Source: Mycolicibacter sinensis (GTDB lineage: Bacteria; Actinomycetota; Actinomycetes; Mycobacteriales; Mycobacteriaceae). From it: DNA of 40,114 nucleotides. Below are positions 26,047 through 34,676 of this stretch, one piece after another. Every line of letters starts with the position of its first letter. The stretch's first letter is position 1. A program made the translations under genes and the position numbers. The stretch covers positions 1 to 40,114 of the forward strand of contig NZ_LZJK01000018.1 of the NCBI RefSeq assembly GCF_001667945.1, written 5' to 3'. The notes below the pieces were generated by a model, which searched no databases, was not told the origin of the DNA, and saw only the letters and a list, made by a program, of their open reading frames with translations.

Positions 26047-26745
26047 ATGGCAACCGTGACTTCGCAGCCCGAACGCACCGTGCGCGACGAGCTGTTGCAC
26101 GCGGCCGTGGCGCTGCTCAATGAGCACGGACCCGACGCGCTGCAGACCCGCAAGGTGGCCACCGCGGCCGGAACCTCGACGATGGCGGTCTACACCCATT
26201 TCGGCGGCATGCCCCAGCTGATCGCGGCGGTCACCGCGGAGGGCCTGCGCCAGTTCGACGCGGCGCTGAGCATCCCGCTCACCGAGGACCCGGTGGCCGA
26301 CCTGCTGGCCGCCGGGATCGCCTATCGCAGCTTTGCCATCGAACGCCCGCACCTGTATCGGCTGATGTTCGGCAGTACCAGTGCGCACGGCATCAACGCG
26401 CCGGCTCAGAACATGCTCACGCTGAGCGTGGGCGACATCGACGTCCATGTCCCCAGCTTCGCCCACCTGGTGCGTGCTGTGCGCCGATCGATTCAGGCCG
26501 GCAGGATCCGCGGGGCGTCCAGCGGCGTCTCGGACGCTCAGGTGGTGGCGACCGCCGCGCAATTCTGGACGACGATGCACGGCTTCGTGATGTTGGAGCT
26601 GGCCGGGTTCTTCGGCGACGTGACCGCCTCCGACGGCGCGGCGGCCGCGGTGCTGAGTCCGATGGCCACGGCGCTGCTGGTCGCCCTCGGCGACACCCCC
26701 GAGCGGGTCGCGCAGTCGCTGGCCGCGGTGATCGGTCGGACCTGA
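26047..26745 (+). CDS. TetR-family regulator of the carotenoid oxygenase
   Basis: 232 residues. The TetR DNA-binding domain is at about 10-58, with the helix-turn-helix TRKVATAAGTSTMAVYTHFG (34-53). The C-terminal domain includes FWTTMHGFVMLELAG, a WHG-type ligand domain. The ATG at 26047 is chosen because the conserved domain starts directly after it and the upstream in-frame sequence runs antisense through the oxygenase gene. It is divergently transcribed from the oxygenase and converges on rplL across a shared terminator, the same arrangement as Rv0653c in M. tuberculosis. The ligand could be an apocarotenoid or other isoprenoid; this is a guess. Confidence 0.88.
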   Translation: MATVTSQPERTVRDELLHAAVALLNEHGPDALQTRKVATAAGTSTMAVYTHFGGMPQLIAAVTAEGLRQFDAALSIPLTEDPVADLLAAGIAYRSFAIERPHLYRLMFGSTSAHGINAPAQNMLTLSVGDIDVHVPSFAHLVRAVRRSIQAGRIRGASSGVSDAQVVATAAQFWTTMHGFVMLELAGFFGDVTASDGAAAAVLSPMATALLVALGDTPERVAQSLAAVIGRT

Positions 26746-26753
26746 AATAGCGC

Positions 26754-26786
26754 AAACCCCCGGGAGCCTGCGGCTTCCGGGGGTTT
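26754..26786. terminator. Bidirectional terminator between tetR and rplL
   Basis: AAACCCCCGGGAGCC (26754-26768) pairs with GGCTTCCGGGGGTTT (26772-26786) over 15 bp with one G-U pair and a three-base loop. Both flanking genes converge on it and both ends have short A/T runs, so it probably serves the tetR and the rplJ-rplL messages. Confidence 0.85.
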
Positions 26787-26798
26787 GGGCGGTAGGAA

Positions 26799-27188
26799 CT
26801 ACTTGACGGTGACGGTGGCGCCGGCAGCCTCGAGCTTGGCCTTGGCCTCCTCGGCAGCCTCCTTCGCGACCTTCTCCAGCAGCGGCTTGGGAGCGCCGTC
26901 GACCAGGTCCTTGGCCTCCTTGAGACCCAGGCCGGACACGACCTCGCGGACCACCTTGATCACGCCGATCTTCTTGTCGCCGGCCGACTCCAGGATGACG
27001 TCGAACTCGGACTGCTCCTCGCCGGCCTCAGCGGCGGCCGGGGCAGCACCCGGGGCGGCGGCGACGGCGACCGGAGCGGCAGCGGTGACGTCGAAGGTCT
27101 CCTCGAACTGCTTCACGAAGTCCGACAGCTCCAGCAGGGTCATCTCTTTGAAGACGTCGAGCAGCTCTTCGGTGGAAAGTTTGGCCAT
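26799..27188 (-). CDS. rplL: 50S ribosomal protein L7/L12
   Basis: 129 residues: an N-terminal dimerisation helix pair ([20 protein letters not shown]), an alanine-rich hinge (about 36-52) and the C-terminal factor-binding domain ([20 protein letters not shown] and onward). L7/L12 forms the flexible ribosomal stalk that recruits EF-Tu and EF-G. The ATG at 27188 has AAAGGACC upstream. It follows rplJ by 40 bp and ends at a strong terminator. Confidence 0.98.
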   Translation of the reverse strand: MAKLSTEELLDVFKEMTLLELSDFVKQFEETFDVTAAAPVAVAAAPGAAPAAAEAGEEQSEFDVILESAGDKKIGVIKVVREVVSGLGLKEAKDLVDGAPKPLLEKVAKEAAEEAKAKLEAAGATVTVK

Positions 27189-27228
27189 GATTTCGGTCCT
27201 TTCTGATTTCCGGTTAGGAAGTTGGGGG

Positions 27229-27849
27229 TTATTCGGTGGTTTCGGCCGGGGCCTCGGCGGTCTCCGCCGGAGCCTCGGTCTCGGTCTCTGCTGCCGGGGC
27301 CTCGGCAGCAGGTGTGGCCTCGGCAGGTGCAGCCTCGGCGGGCTTCTTCTCCTGCAGCGCCGCGGCCAGGCGGGCCATCTGCGAGGCCGGCGCGGCGAAC
27401 AGGCCGGCCGCCTTGGACAGGTTGGCCTTCATGGCACCGGCCATCTTGGCCAGCAGCACCTCGCGCGACTCCAGGTCGGCGATGCGCTCGACCTCGGCGA
27501 TGGACAACGCGCGACCGTCCATGTAGCCGCCCTTGATGACCAGCGCCTTGTGGTCCTTGGCGAACTTCTTGATGGCCTTGGCGGCGTCGACCGGCTCGCC
27601 CTGGACGAACGCGATCGCCGTCGGGCCGGCGAACAGCTCGTCGAGGCCCTCGATGCCGGCCTCCGAAGCGGCCCGCTTGACCAGCGTGTTCTTCGCCACC
27701 GCGTAGGTGGCTGAGCCGGCCAGCGAGCGCCGCAGCTCCGCCAGGTTCGCAACCGTCAGACCGCGGTACTCGGTGATCACGGTGGCGGTCGAGTCCTTGA
27801 ACTGCTCGACGATTTCCGCGACGGCGGCGGTCTTGTCAGCCCGCGCCAT
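27229..27849 (-). CDS. rplJ: 50S ribosomal protein L10
   Basis: 206 residues. The conserved N-terminal domain that binds 23S rRNA ([38 protein letters not shown]) is followed by the helix that carries L7/L12 dimers. The last 35 or so residues are a low-complexity alanine/glutamate/proline tail, as in other mycobacteria. A GAGGAGGT ribosome binding site lies just before the ATG. L10 with L7/L12 represses its own message by binding the leader, and the preceding 200 bases look like such a leader. Confidence 0.97.
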   Translation of the reverse strand: MARADKTAAVAEIVEQFKDSTATVITEYRGLTVANLAELRRSLAGSATYAVAKNTLVKRAASEAGIEGLDELFAGPTAIAFVQGEPVDAAKAIKKFAKDHKALVIKGGYMDGRALSIAEVERIADLESREVLLAKMAGAMKANLSKAAGLFAAPASQMARLAAALQEKKPAEAAPAEATPAAEAPAAETETEAPAETAEAPAETTE

Positions 27850-28044
27850 GCATACCTCCTCGGGGTCGCTGTAGTGTCCAGGCGATCCGCCTCGGATACG
27901 ACGAACGCCCCGACGCAGGAAGCGGTCGGGGCGTCACACATACAGTGCCGGCGGAGCCGGTGCCTCGTCCTCCTGCGTGGGCCGCCGGGATGTTCCCGGA
28001 CCTTCAACCGATTGCTCGGTGACCGACGGTCTTCGGTGGATCGG
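27850..28044 (-). promoter_or_regulatory. L10-type leader RNA of rplJ-rplL
   Basis: The 195 bases upstream of rplJ hold no protein gene and are rich in pairing. The most prominent element is a 10-bp perfect stem (27905-27914 with 27925-27934, 10-base loop), and a sequence around 28000-27985 (GGTCCGGGAACATCCCGG on the minus strand) also folds. Autogenous L10 leaders are known from several bacterial groups including Actinobacteria; that this is one is inferred from position and structure. Confidence 0.5.
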
Positions 28045-28049
28045 CACAC

Positions 28050-28079
28050 ACCATAGCGCGGCCGGTGGCGATCAGCCAA
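28050..28079 (-). promoter_or_regulatory. rplJ promoter candidate
   Basis: TTGGCT (28079-28074) and TATGGT (28055-28050) on the minus strand with an 18-bp spacer. The start near 28043 would leave a structured leader of about 195 bases. Confidence 0.5.
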
Positions 28080-28094
28080 AACGGGCGGCGCCGC

Positions 28095-28523
28095 TCAGGC
28101 GTTCAGCGCGCCGATCACCAGCACGACGAACAGGATCGCCAGGATCGCAACCCGCAACCAGTGCAGCCGATCCCAGCGCGCCACGAGCGGACGCGACACC
28201 TCACCGGCCGCGACGCGGTTGTTGATGGGCACCATGACCGTCACCGACATCAGCACGACGACGGCCATCAGCGCGACACCGGCAGCGATGAGCCCCCGCT
28301 GCGGACCGGCGACGACGGCCGTCGCCACCAGCAGCGCAAACGAGGCCAGGTACCACAACGGCATCACCCGCCCCAGCAACCGGGCGCCGTCACTGCGGGC
28401 GGCCCGGAAGGCGTCGGCGGGCAGCCGCCCGAGGATCGGGTGGACGAACGCCGTCACCGCGAACTCCGAACCCACCAGGGTCCCGACCGTCAGCAGCGCA
28501 AGGATCTCGACAATCTCGGTCAC
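28095..28523 (-). CDS. DUF1772 (anthrone oxygenase-like) membrane protein
   Basis: 142 residues if begun at the GTG at 28523; a TTG at 28559 would add 12 residues but lies in the divergent promoter region. Four hydrophobic helices are visible (about 5-25, 54-74, 77-97, 122-141). Conserved-looking features are EFAVTAFVHP after the first helix and RWDRLHWLR before the last. DUF1772 proteins are small four-helix membrane proteins, some linked to anthrone oxidation or to redox-responsive HxlR regulators. It is divergent from an hxlR gene with palindromes between them. It sits between rplJ and a sugar kinase that are, as I recall, neighbours in M. tuberculosis. Confidence 0.75.
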   Translation of the reverse strand: MTEIVEILALLTVGTLVGSEFAVTAFVHPILGRLPADAFRAARSDGARLLGRVMPLWYLASFALLVATAVVAGPQRGLIAAGVALMAVVVLMSVTVMVPINNRVAAGEVSRPLVARWDRLHWLRVAILAILFVVLVIGALNA

Positions 28524-28563
28524 GGCCTCGACTATGAGCGTTAAGCTGACAGAAAACAAGGTA

Positions 28564-28579
28564 CTGACAAATTAGTCAG
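28564..28579. promoter_or_regulatory. Candidate HxlR operator in the divergent promoter
   Basis: CTGAC-AAATTA-GTCAG (28564-28579) is a 5+6+5 inverted repeat. The right arm also pairs with AAGCTGAC at 28543-28550, giving a second, wider palindrome (AAGCTGAC with GTCAGCTT at 28575-28582). The sites lie between the DUF1772 and hxlR starts. Confidence 0.5.
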
Positions 28580-28594
28580 CTTCAGGGGGGTTCG

Positions 28595-28975
28595 GTGGCG
28601 GTATCGAAAACCAGGGCCAGCGACTGTCCGATTGACACCGCATTGTCGGTGATCGACGGCCGCTGGAAGGGCACCATTCTGTGGCGGCTGTCCGACGGGC
28701 CGATGCGCACCGCCGAACTGCGGCGCAGCATCCCCGGAATCACCGAGCGGATGCTGATCCGTCATCTTCACGAGCTGGTCGCCGATGGCATCATCGACCG
28801 TCACGACGCCGGCACCGTGCCGCCGTGCGTGCACTATTCGATCTCCGAGTACGGGATGACGCTGGCCCCGGTGCTGGAGGCGCTGTGCGCGTGGGGCCGC
28901 GATCACATGCAGCGCGGCCCCCGCCGCGTTGACTCTGCAGCCACGGCGCGGTCTTCTCGCGCTTTGTCGCCGTAG
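28595..28975 (+). CDS. HxlR-family transcriptional regulator
   Basis: 126 residues with the HxlR winged-helix layout: CPIDTALSVIDGRWKGTILW at the start, TAELRRSIPGITERMLIRHL as recognition region, and the wing near CVHYSISEYGMTLAPVLEAL. Cysteine 11 is at the place used by many HxlR proteins (YodB, HypR type) to sense electrophiles or disulfide stress. The GTG start at 28595 has GGGGGG upstream. It is divergent from the DUF1772 membrane protein, so a regulator-target pair is likely. It converges on the ROK kinase gene with eight bases between the stops. Confidence 0.88.
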   Translation: MAVSKTRASDCPIDTALSVIDGRWKGTILWRLSDGPMRTAELRRSIPGITERMLIRHLHELVADGIIDRHDAGTVPPCVHYSISEYGMTLAPVLEALCAWGRDHMQRGPRRVDSAATARSSRALSP

Positions 28976-28989
28976 ACGCAGACTCAACG
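28927..28989. repeat. Imperfect inverted repeat across the convergent hxlR and ROK ends
   Basis: CGTTGACTCTGC (28927-28938) and GCAGACTCAACG (28978-28989) pair over 12 positions with one mismatch. The arms lie in the last codons of each gene. It may act as a bidirectional 3'-end hairpin, since no other terminator fits in the eight-base gap. Confidence 0.5.
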
Positions 28990-29895
28990 AAGGGTGGCCA
29001 GCGCCGCCGCGCCCACCAGGCCGGCTTCGCCGCCGAGTTCGGCGGGTATCACCTGCAGCCCGGCCAGGAAGTCCAACCCGGCATAGTCGGCGAGCGCCGC
29101 CCGCAGCGGATCGAACAGCAGTGCACCGGATTTGGCGACTCCCCCGCCGATCACCACCAGGTCCAGATCGCAGACGGCGGCCACCGAGGCGATCATCGCC
29201 GCCAGCGCGTGGGTGCCGCGCCGGTAGGCCCGCAGCGCCACCGGGTCACCGGCCAGCGCGGCCGCCCCCAGCGCCTTGGCGTCGGCGGCGGCTTCCGGCG
29301 TCCACCCCTTGGCCAGCGCCCAGCGCACCATCGCCGGACCCGAGGCGATGGTCTCCACGCAGCCCCGGCCGCCGCAGCGGCACGGTTCGCCGTCGGCGTC
29401 GACGACGACGTGCCCGACGTGCCCGGCGTTGCCGGTGCGGCCCTGGAAGGGCGCGCCGTCGAGCACCAGACCACCACCCACCCCGGTTGAGACCACCATG
29501 CCGAGCATCGAACGCGTCCCCCGCCCGGCCCCGTGCCGGTGTTCGCCGAGGGCCATGCAGACGCCGTCGCCGCCCAACCGGACCGGCACGCCCGGTACCG
29601 CGGCGGCCACCCGGTCGCGCAGGGCGAACCCGCGCCAGCCGGGGATGTTGACCGGGCTGACGGTGCCGGCGTTGACGTCGATGGGGCCGGCCGAGCCGAT
29701 CCCGACCGCCCTGACCCGCCCGCCGGCTCGGGCCAGCACGTCGTCGAGCAGCTCGGCCACCACCGCCCACACCGCCTCGGCACCCTGATCGCCGGGGGTG
29801 GGCCGGGTGGCGGCGTAGGTCAGTGCTCCATCGGTAGCGACCAGGCCGGCCGCGATCTTGGTGCCGCCGACGTCCAGCGCGAGAACGTCGGCCAT
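28984..29895 (-). CDS. ROK-family sugar kinase
   Basis: 303 residues. The ATP-binding DVGGTK (8-13), the acidic catalytic position (D110 in LGGDGVCMALGE) and the ROK zinc motif CRCGGRGC (172-179) are visible. ROK kinases phosphorylate glucose, N-acetylmannosamine or related sugars. The usual acidic residue in the GEIGH substrate loop is histidine here (GHVGH, 159-162 region), so the sugar preference may be shifted. The start overlaps the stop of the alpha-mannosidase by one base (TGATG), so a released hexose may be phosphorylated by its partner. In M. tuberculosis (Rv0648-Rv0650) fabD2 lies between the two; it is absent here. Confidence 0.9.
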   Translation of the reverse strand: MADVLALDVGGTKIAAGLVATDGALTYAATRPTPGDQGAEAVWAVVAELLDDVLARAGGRVRAVGIGSAGPIDVNAGTVSPVNIPGWRGFALRDRVAAAVPGVPVRLGGDGVCMALGEHRHGAGRGTRSMLGMVVSTGVGGGLVLDGAPFQGRTGNAGHVGHVVVDADGEPCRCGGRGCVETIASGPAMVRWALAKGWTPEAAADAKALGAAALAGDPVALRAYRRGTHALAAMIASVAAVCDLDLVVIGGGVAKSGALLFDPLRAALADYAGLDFLAGLQVIPAELGGEAGLVGAAALATLR

Positions 29896-32800
29896 CAGCA
29901 AAGACTCCCGGGGTCCGGGGCCAGCACCGTCATCCGCACCGCCGGCGAGTAGACCAGTGCGCCCGCCGCGGCGAGGCGGACCAACGCCCACCAGGCGCCG
30001 GGCCTCGTCCCTGCCGGCGGGCTCAGCGTGAACTCGACTTCGACGCTGCCGCGGGCCGGGACCAGCGCGCCCACCGCGGCCGGCCCGGCCCACTCCCAGG
30101 CACCCCAGGGGGTGATCAGGTGCGCCTCGGCCGCCAGGTCGGCGTGGGCATCGGTGCCGACGATGACGTTCAGCCGTGCGGTGCGCCCGGCGGTCACCGC
30201 TATGTCGGACAGGCCGTCGACATGGAGCAGCCGGTCGGCTCCCGCATCGCCGACGCGCACCACCGCTACGTCTTCGATCGGCTGCCGCCAGGCCCGCGGC
30301 ACGTCTGCGGGGAGGTCGAGTCGGGCGCGGATCGGGTAGAGCCCCGGCGCGGCATCGGCCGGCACCGACACCGCCACCGGGATACCGGTGTGCTCCCCGG
30401 CCTCCAGCCGCACCGGATGCGCGCCGGGGGTGGCCGCCCAGCCGCGCGGGCACTCGCACGTCACTGCGCCGGCCAGGGGCGCGTCGACGCTGTCGCTGGC
30501 CACGCTCAGCTCCAGAGTGAGCTGAGCACCCGGCACGGCGTCCACCCGGTGCGGGTGCAGCGCCGGGGTCACCGGCTGGCCGCCCAGGGGCGCCGGCCCG
30601 CGATTGTGCAGCCAGTAGCGGGCGTACAGCGGCTGGGCGGCCTCGGAGTCGGGGGCCAGGCGGGCGCAGCCGGGATCCAAGCGTTCGATGCCCAGCCGGG
30701 CCGTGACGGTGGCGATCTCGTAGCCGTGCAACCGGTTCGGGTCGGGGTGTTCGCGCGGCTGCTCGAGCAGGTCGGCGCGGCCCAGCACACTCACCGGGCC
30801 CAGGTCGCTGCCCAGCATCACCGCGGCGCCGGCACCGTGGGCCTCCACCAGCCGCAGGCTGACCGTCGTGGGGTCGACGGGATACGCGCTGCCGCACGCC
30901 GTCGGGTTGCCGGCCGCTTTGAGCGCGCCCAAGGCCACCGCGCCGGCCGGCTCGACCCGCAGCAGCGAGCCACGCGGCGGCAGCGGGCCCGCTCCCCCGG
31001 CCACCGCGATGGCCCGTAGCGGGTCGGCGAACTCGGCGCCGCGCGCCGCGATCTTCGCCTCGCGCCAGTCACCGTCGCCGGCGACCAGCGCGTAGTCGAA
31101 GGTATGCGTCCAGTGCTGCAGTTGGAACGCGCTGCCGTCGGGTGCGGTGCGGCGCGGGTCGTCGGTCCAGGCCGCCGAGGGCCAGCTGGTGCAGGACCGC
31201 ATCAAGGCGGTGTGCAGCGTGCCGGCGCGGTCGACGGCGAAGCTGGGCACGCCACGGTTGATCAGCGCGACGGTGCGCGCCTCGAACGGCTCCATCTCGG
31301 AGCGGACGTCCTGGTCCACCACGATCTCGTGGTCGGCCAGATCCTCGGCCACCCGGGCGATCTCGGCGGCCAGGCCGGCGGCGTCGCGGGCGGCGACCAC
31401 CAGCACCGGCAGGGCCCGCGGGCCGCTGAGATCGACCACCCCGTCTCGGGCGACCCAGACCTCGGTGAGGGGTTTTTCCGCGGGCACCCACACCCGGGCC
31501 CGGCCGTGCTTGTCGAGCTGCCGGTGCAACTCGGCGGTGTAGTCCGGGTCGGCGGCGGCCAGCACCGCCTCGGTGAACGCATTGGCATCGGGTCCGCCCA
31601 GCGCGATCCGGACATCCGGCAGGTTGGAGTCGACGTCGAGGTTGCCGTAGCGGGGCCCGTCGGCCTGCGAACAGGTGGCGGTGACGCCGGCGCGCACCAG
31701 CGCAACCATCAGCGCGCGCGGCGCCGCGCCGATCACCTCGGCCACCGACACCGCCCGGCTGCCGTCGCCGGCGCTGACCCGCGCCGTTGCCGACAGCCCG
31801 AACCAGCGGTAGGCCGGGGTGTCCAGGGTCCACGGGCACTGGGCGGTGTCCACCGAGCGTCCGCTCGGCTCGTGCAACAAACCGAATCCGCGGCCGATGA
31901 CGGCGTCGGCCACCTCGGCGACCGGCAGCGCGCCGGGCACCGGACAGGGCCAGCGCAGCCGCAGCAGGTGGTCGGCGCCGGTGAACTCATCGATGGTGGT
32001 GGAGCAGTCCACCCGGTCCACGCCGTGCCAGAGCGTCAGCGTCTGGGTGTAGGACAGCAGGTTGCGGATCCGCCCCGAGACCACCAGCCGCTCCCCCAGC
32101 GGTCCGCGGTAAGCCTGCACGGTCACGCCGGTGGCGACCGCCGAGGTGAACAGGTTGCCGCTGGGCACCAGATGCCAAGGGCCTTCCCCGGATTGGGGAT
32201 GCTTGGGGTATTCGTCGTAGACGGCCAGCTGGTTGCCCAGGCCGCCCGCAGAGATCATCTGCCGGCCCCGATACCGCCACGATGAGATGCCGCCGCCGCG
32301 GCCCGGGTCGGCGGTCAGCCGATGGTGTTCGTTACCGATCGCGGTGCCCGGTATCGGCTGCCAGCTCGGTGCGTCCGGCGCGGGAACCAGCCGGTAGGCC
32401 CGCCAGCCCAGCGACGGCACGTCGCGGGCCAGCCAGCTGACCGTGGTGCCGTCGTGCTGCACATCGGCGGGAAGTTCGGTGCCGTCGGTATCGATCACCC
32501 GCACCCCCGCCGCCAACGGCGTCCGCAGCCGCACGGTGACCACATCGGTGCGGCTGTGCGCCACCGGGTTCCACACCACGGCTCCTTCGTCGGTACCGAC
32601 CAACCCCGACAGCACCGCCAGGGCGTTGTCGAGGGCCTCGGTGCCCAGCTGCCAGGCGTCGCGCCAGCCGGTCAGCAGGTCCAGGTAGACCTGGTCGGCC
32701 TCCGATCCGGTGATGGCGTCGTGGTGGGCGCCGTAGCACAGCTGCGCCCACGCCTTGGCCAGCGCCGCCTCCGGGTACTCGGCGCTGGTCAGCGCGGCGG

Positions 32801-34061
32801 CGAACACGGCGAAGCGCTCAGCGGCCAGCAGCGCCTGTTCGGCCGCCCGGTTGGCCTGCTTGGTGTCGATGTAGGAGACGTGGCAGCCGGTGTAGATCGG
32901 GTTCATGTCGCGGGTCTGGGGGGACGGCGCCTGGCCGCGCTGCTCGAGTTCGGCACGCACCGCGGCGAAGAACTCGCTCGGCAGGGCGCAGACGAATTTC
33001 GGCCAGGTGTAGCGCGCGTTCCAGTCCCGGTGGATCTCGGTGACCCAGCGGTTCGGCGGGGTGAAGTCGGTGCCTACCGGCAGCAGCACGTTGCGGGTGG
33101 ACGCCACCTGCTTGAGGCCGCAGAACAACCGGTAGACCTCGGCCTCGGCGTCGGCCAACGAGTCCTGGGCGTCCATCCACCAGCCGGCCGCGTAGTGCGC
33201 GGGCATGTAGTGGGTCAGCAGGCCGCGTCCCGACGGCGAGATCCACTCGAACTCGGATGCGAACTGCATCCGGCGCGCATCGCCTCCGCCGGCCATCGGG
33301 CCCCATTGGTGAAACGGTCCGCGCGCCCACGCGCTGGAGCTCAGCCCGGCATCGGCCACCATCCCGGGAAACTGCGGGTCGTGCCCGAACACGTCGAGCT
33401 GCCAGGCCGTCTGTGGATCAGCGCCCATGATGCCGCGCTGAAAACCCAAGCCCGCCACCAGGTTCCGGATCGTCGTCTCGGCACCGGTGAGGTTGGTCGA
33501 GGGCTCGTTGTAGGTGCCGCCCATCACCTCGACGCGGCCCTGGGACATCAGCCGGCGCAACTCGGCGCGGTCCTGCGGATGGGTGTCCCAGTACGGCTTG
33601 AGGTAGTCGACCTCGGCGAGGACGAACTTGTACTCGGGGTGCTCGCGCGCCCAGTCCAGGTGGCCGCGCACCAGGTTGATGCCGTTGGTCTGCCGGCAGG
33701 CGCCCAGCGGGTGCTCGGTCCACGCGCTGGTGTAGTTGGCCTGGGTGTTCCACCACACCGGGTCGTAGTGGAAGTGTCCGACCATGAACATCGTCCAGCC
33801 GGGCTCGGCGACGGTGAAGGTGAAGCCGGTGCCGTTGACGCTGGCGGCGCGCTGCTGACCCGCCACCGGGTCTGCGACGGTCACCGGCACCTCGACGGCA
33901 CCGCTGCCGGGTTCTGCGACGGCCTCCCCCGCCAGACCGTCACCCTCCACCCGCACCCGTGCCGGTGCGGCGGCGTCGCGGTAGTCGACCCGGACCAGTT
34001 GCACCGGTGCGTCGGCCGGACCGACGAACTTCTCGGTCGATTCGGCGGCGGTCACCTGCAT
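29895..34061 (-). CDS. Alpha-mannosidase, glycoside hydrolase family 38
   Basis: A 1388-residue GH38 enzyme. The zinc-site motif GHFHYDPVWW (95-104) and the nucleophile region QLDVFGHDPQFP (D223 in the family position) identify it. The central GH38 domain (HDAITGSEADQVYLDLL) and the long beta-sandwich C-terminal half follow, with a late immunoglobulin-like region (about 1150-1290, including SVPADAAPGLYPIRARLDLP) that may be a sugar-binding or NEW3-type module. No signal peptide is visible, so it is probably cytoplasmic and may degrade mannosides recovered from the envelope. The ATG at 34061 is used; upstream in-frame sequence is antisense to the DinB-like genes. It is co-transcribed with the ROK kinase. 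Confidence 0.92.
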   Translation of the reverse strand: MQVTAAESTEKFVGPADAPVQLVRVDYRDAAAPARVRVEGDGLAGEAVAEPGSGAVEVPVTVADPVAGQQRAASVNGTGFTFTVAEPGWTMFMVGHFHYDPVWWNTQANYTSAWTEHPLGACRQTNGINLVRGHLDWAREHPEYKFVLAEVDYLKPYWDTHPQDRAELRRLMSQGRVEVMGGTYNEPSTNLTGAETTIRNLVAGLGFQRGIMGADPQTAWQLDVFGHDPQFPGMVADAGLSSSAWARGPFHQWGPMAGGGDARRMQFASEFEWISPSGRGLLTHYMPAHYAAGWWMDAQDSLADAEAEVYRLFCGLKQVASTRNVLLPVGTDFTPPNRWVTEIHRDWNARYTWPKFVCALPSEFFAAVRAELEQRGQAPSPQTRDMNPIYTGCHVSYIDTKQANRAAEQALLAAERFAVFAAALTSAEYPEAALAKAWAQLCYGAHHDAITGSEADQVYLDLLTGWRDAWQLGTEALDNALAVLSGLVGTDEGAVVWNPVAHSRTDVVTVRLRTPLAAGVRVIDTDGTELPADVQHDGTTVSWLARDVPSLGWRAYRLVPAPDAPSWQPIPGTAIGNEHHRLTADPGRGGGISSWRYRGRQMISAGGLGNQLAVYDEYPKHPQSGEGPWHLVPSGNLFTSAVATGVTVQAYRGPLGERLVVSGRIRNLLSYTQTLTLWHGVDRVDCSTTIDEFTGADHLLRLRWPCPVPGALPVAEVADAVIGRGFGLLHEPSGRSVDTAQCPWTLDTPAYRWFGLSATARVSAGDGSRAVSVAEVIGAAPRALMVALVRAGVTATCSQADGPRYGNLDVDSNLPDVRIALGGPDANAFTEAVLAAADPDYTAELHRQLDKHGRARVWVPAEKPLTEVWVARDGVVDLSGPRALPVLVVAARDAAGLAAEIARVAEDLADHEIVVDQDVRSEMEPFEARTVALINRGVPSFAVDRAGTLHTALMRSCTSWPSAAWTDDPRRTAPDGSAFQLQHWTHTFDYALVAGDGDWREAKIAARGAEFADPLRAIAVAGGAGPLPPRGSLLRVEPAGAVALGALKAAGNPTACGSAYPVDPTTVSLRLVEAHGAGAAVMLGSDLGPVSVLGRADLLEQPREHPDPNRLHGYEIATVTARLGIERLDPGCARLAPDSEAAQPLYARYWLHNRGPAPLGGQPVTPALHPHRVDAVPGAQLTLELSVASDSVDAPLAGAVTCECPRGWAATPGAHPVRLEAGEHTGIPVAVSVPADAAPGLYPIRARLDLPADVPRAWRQPIEDVAVVRVGDAGADRLLHVDGLSDIAVTAGRTARLNVIVGTDAHADLAAEAHLITPWGAWEWAGPAAVGALVPARGSVEVEFTLSPPAGTRPGAWWALVRLAAAGALVYSPAVRMTVLAPDPGSLC

Positions 34062-34148
34062 GTCACCAACGTACGGATGTGCGCCCGCGGCACGGCGTCT
34101 TTCCGCCACGGCGGCGAAATCGTCTGACGTCCATGCGACGCTCGGGGC

Positions 34149-34673
34149 ATGACGAACCCGACCGCCTACCTGACCGAGCAGCTCGACTGGCACTGGCAAA
34201 ACCAGCTGCGGCCCCGGTTGGACGGCCTGTCCGACGACGAATACCTGTGGGAACCGGTGCCGGGCTGCTGGACCGTGCACCGCGACGGCGTCGACTTCGA
34301 GTACCCCGCGCCGCAGCCGGCGCCGTTCACCACCATCGCCTGGCGGCTGGCGCACGTGACCGTCGGGGTATTCGCGATGCGCAACTATCACCACTTCGGC
34401 GGACCGCCGGCCGACTACCAGAGCTGGCCGTATGCGCTCGACGCCGCCACCGCGCTGCAGCAGCTCGACGACGCCTATGCGCGGTGGAGCGCCGGGGTGC
34501 GCGGCCTCGACGACGCGGCGCTGGCCCGACCGATCGGCCCAGCGGAGGGCCCCTGGGCCAGCCATACGATGTTCCAGCTGATCTTGCATATCAACCGCGA
34601 GGCCATCCACCACGGAGCCGAAATCGCCTGTATCCGTGACCAGTACGCCCACCAAGCCGATCGAAAGGCCTAA
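34149..34673 (+). CDS. DinB-fold protein (DinB_2 family)
   Basis: 174 residues of the DinB/YfiT four-helix-bundle superfamily. The three metal-binding histidines can be placed at H69 (WRLAHVTVG), H147 (LILHINRE) and H155 (AIHHGAE). Members are metal-dependent thiol transferases or related proteins; in Actinobacteria several use mycothiol. The ATG at 34149 begins directly at the domain. It diverges from the alpha-mannosidase across 87 bp and heads an operon with a second DinB-fold protein three bases downstream. The substrate is unknown. Confidence 0.82.
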   Translation: MTNPTAYLTEQLDWHWQNQLRPRLDGLSDDEYLWEPVPGCWTVHRDGVDFEYPAPQPAPFTTIAWRLAHVTVGVFAMRNYHHFGGPPADYQSWPYALDAATALQQLDDAYARWSAGVRGLDDAALARPIGPAEGPWASHTMFQLILHINREAIHHGAEIACIRDQYAHQADRKA

Positions 34674-34676
34674 ACG

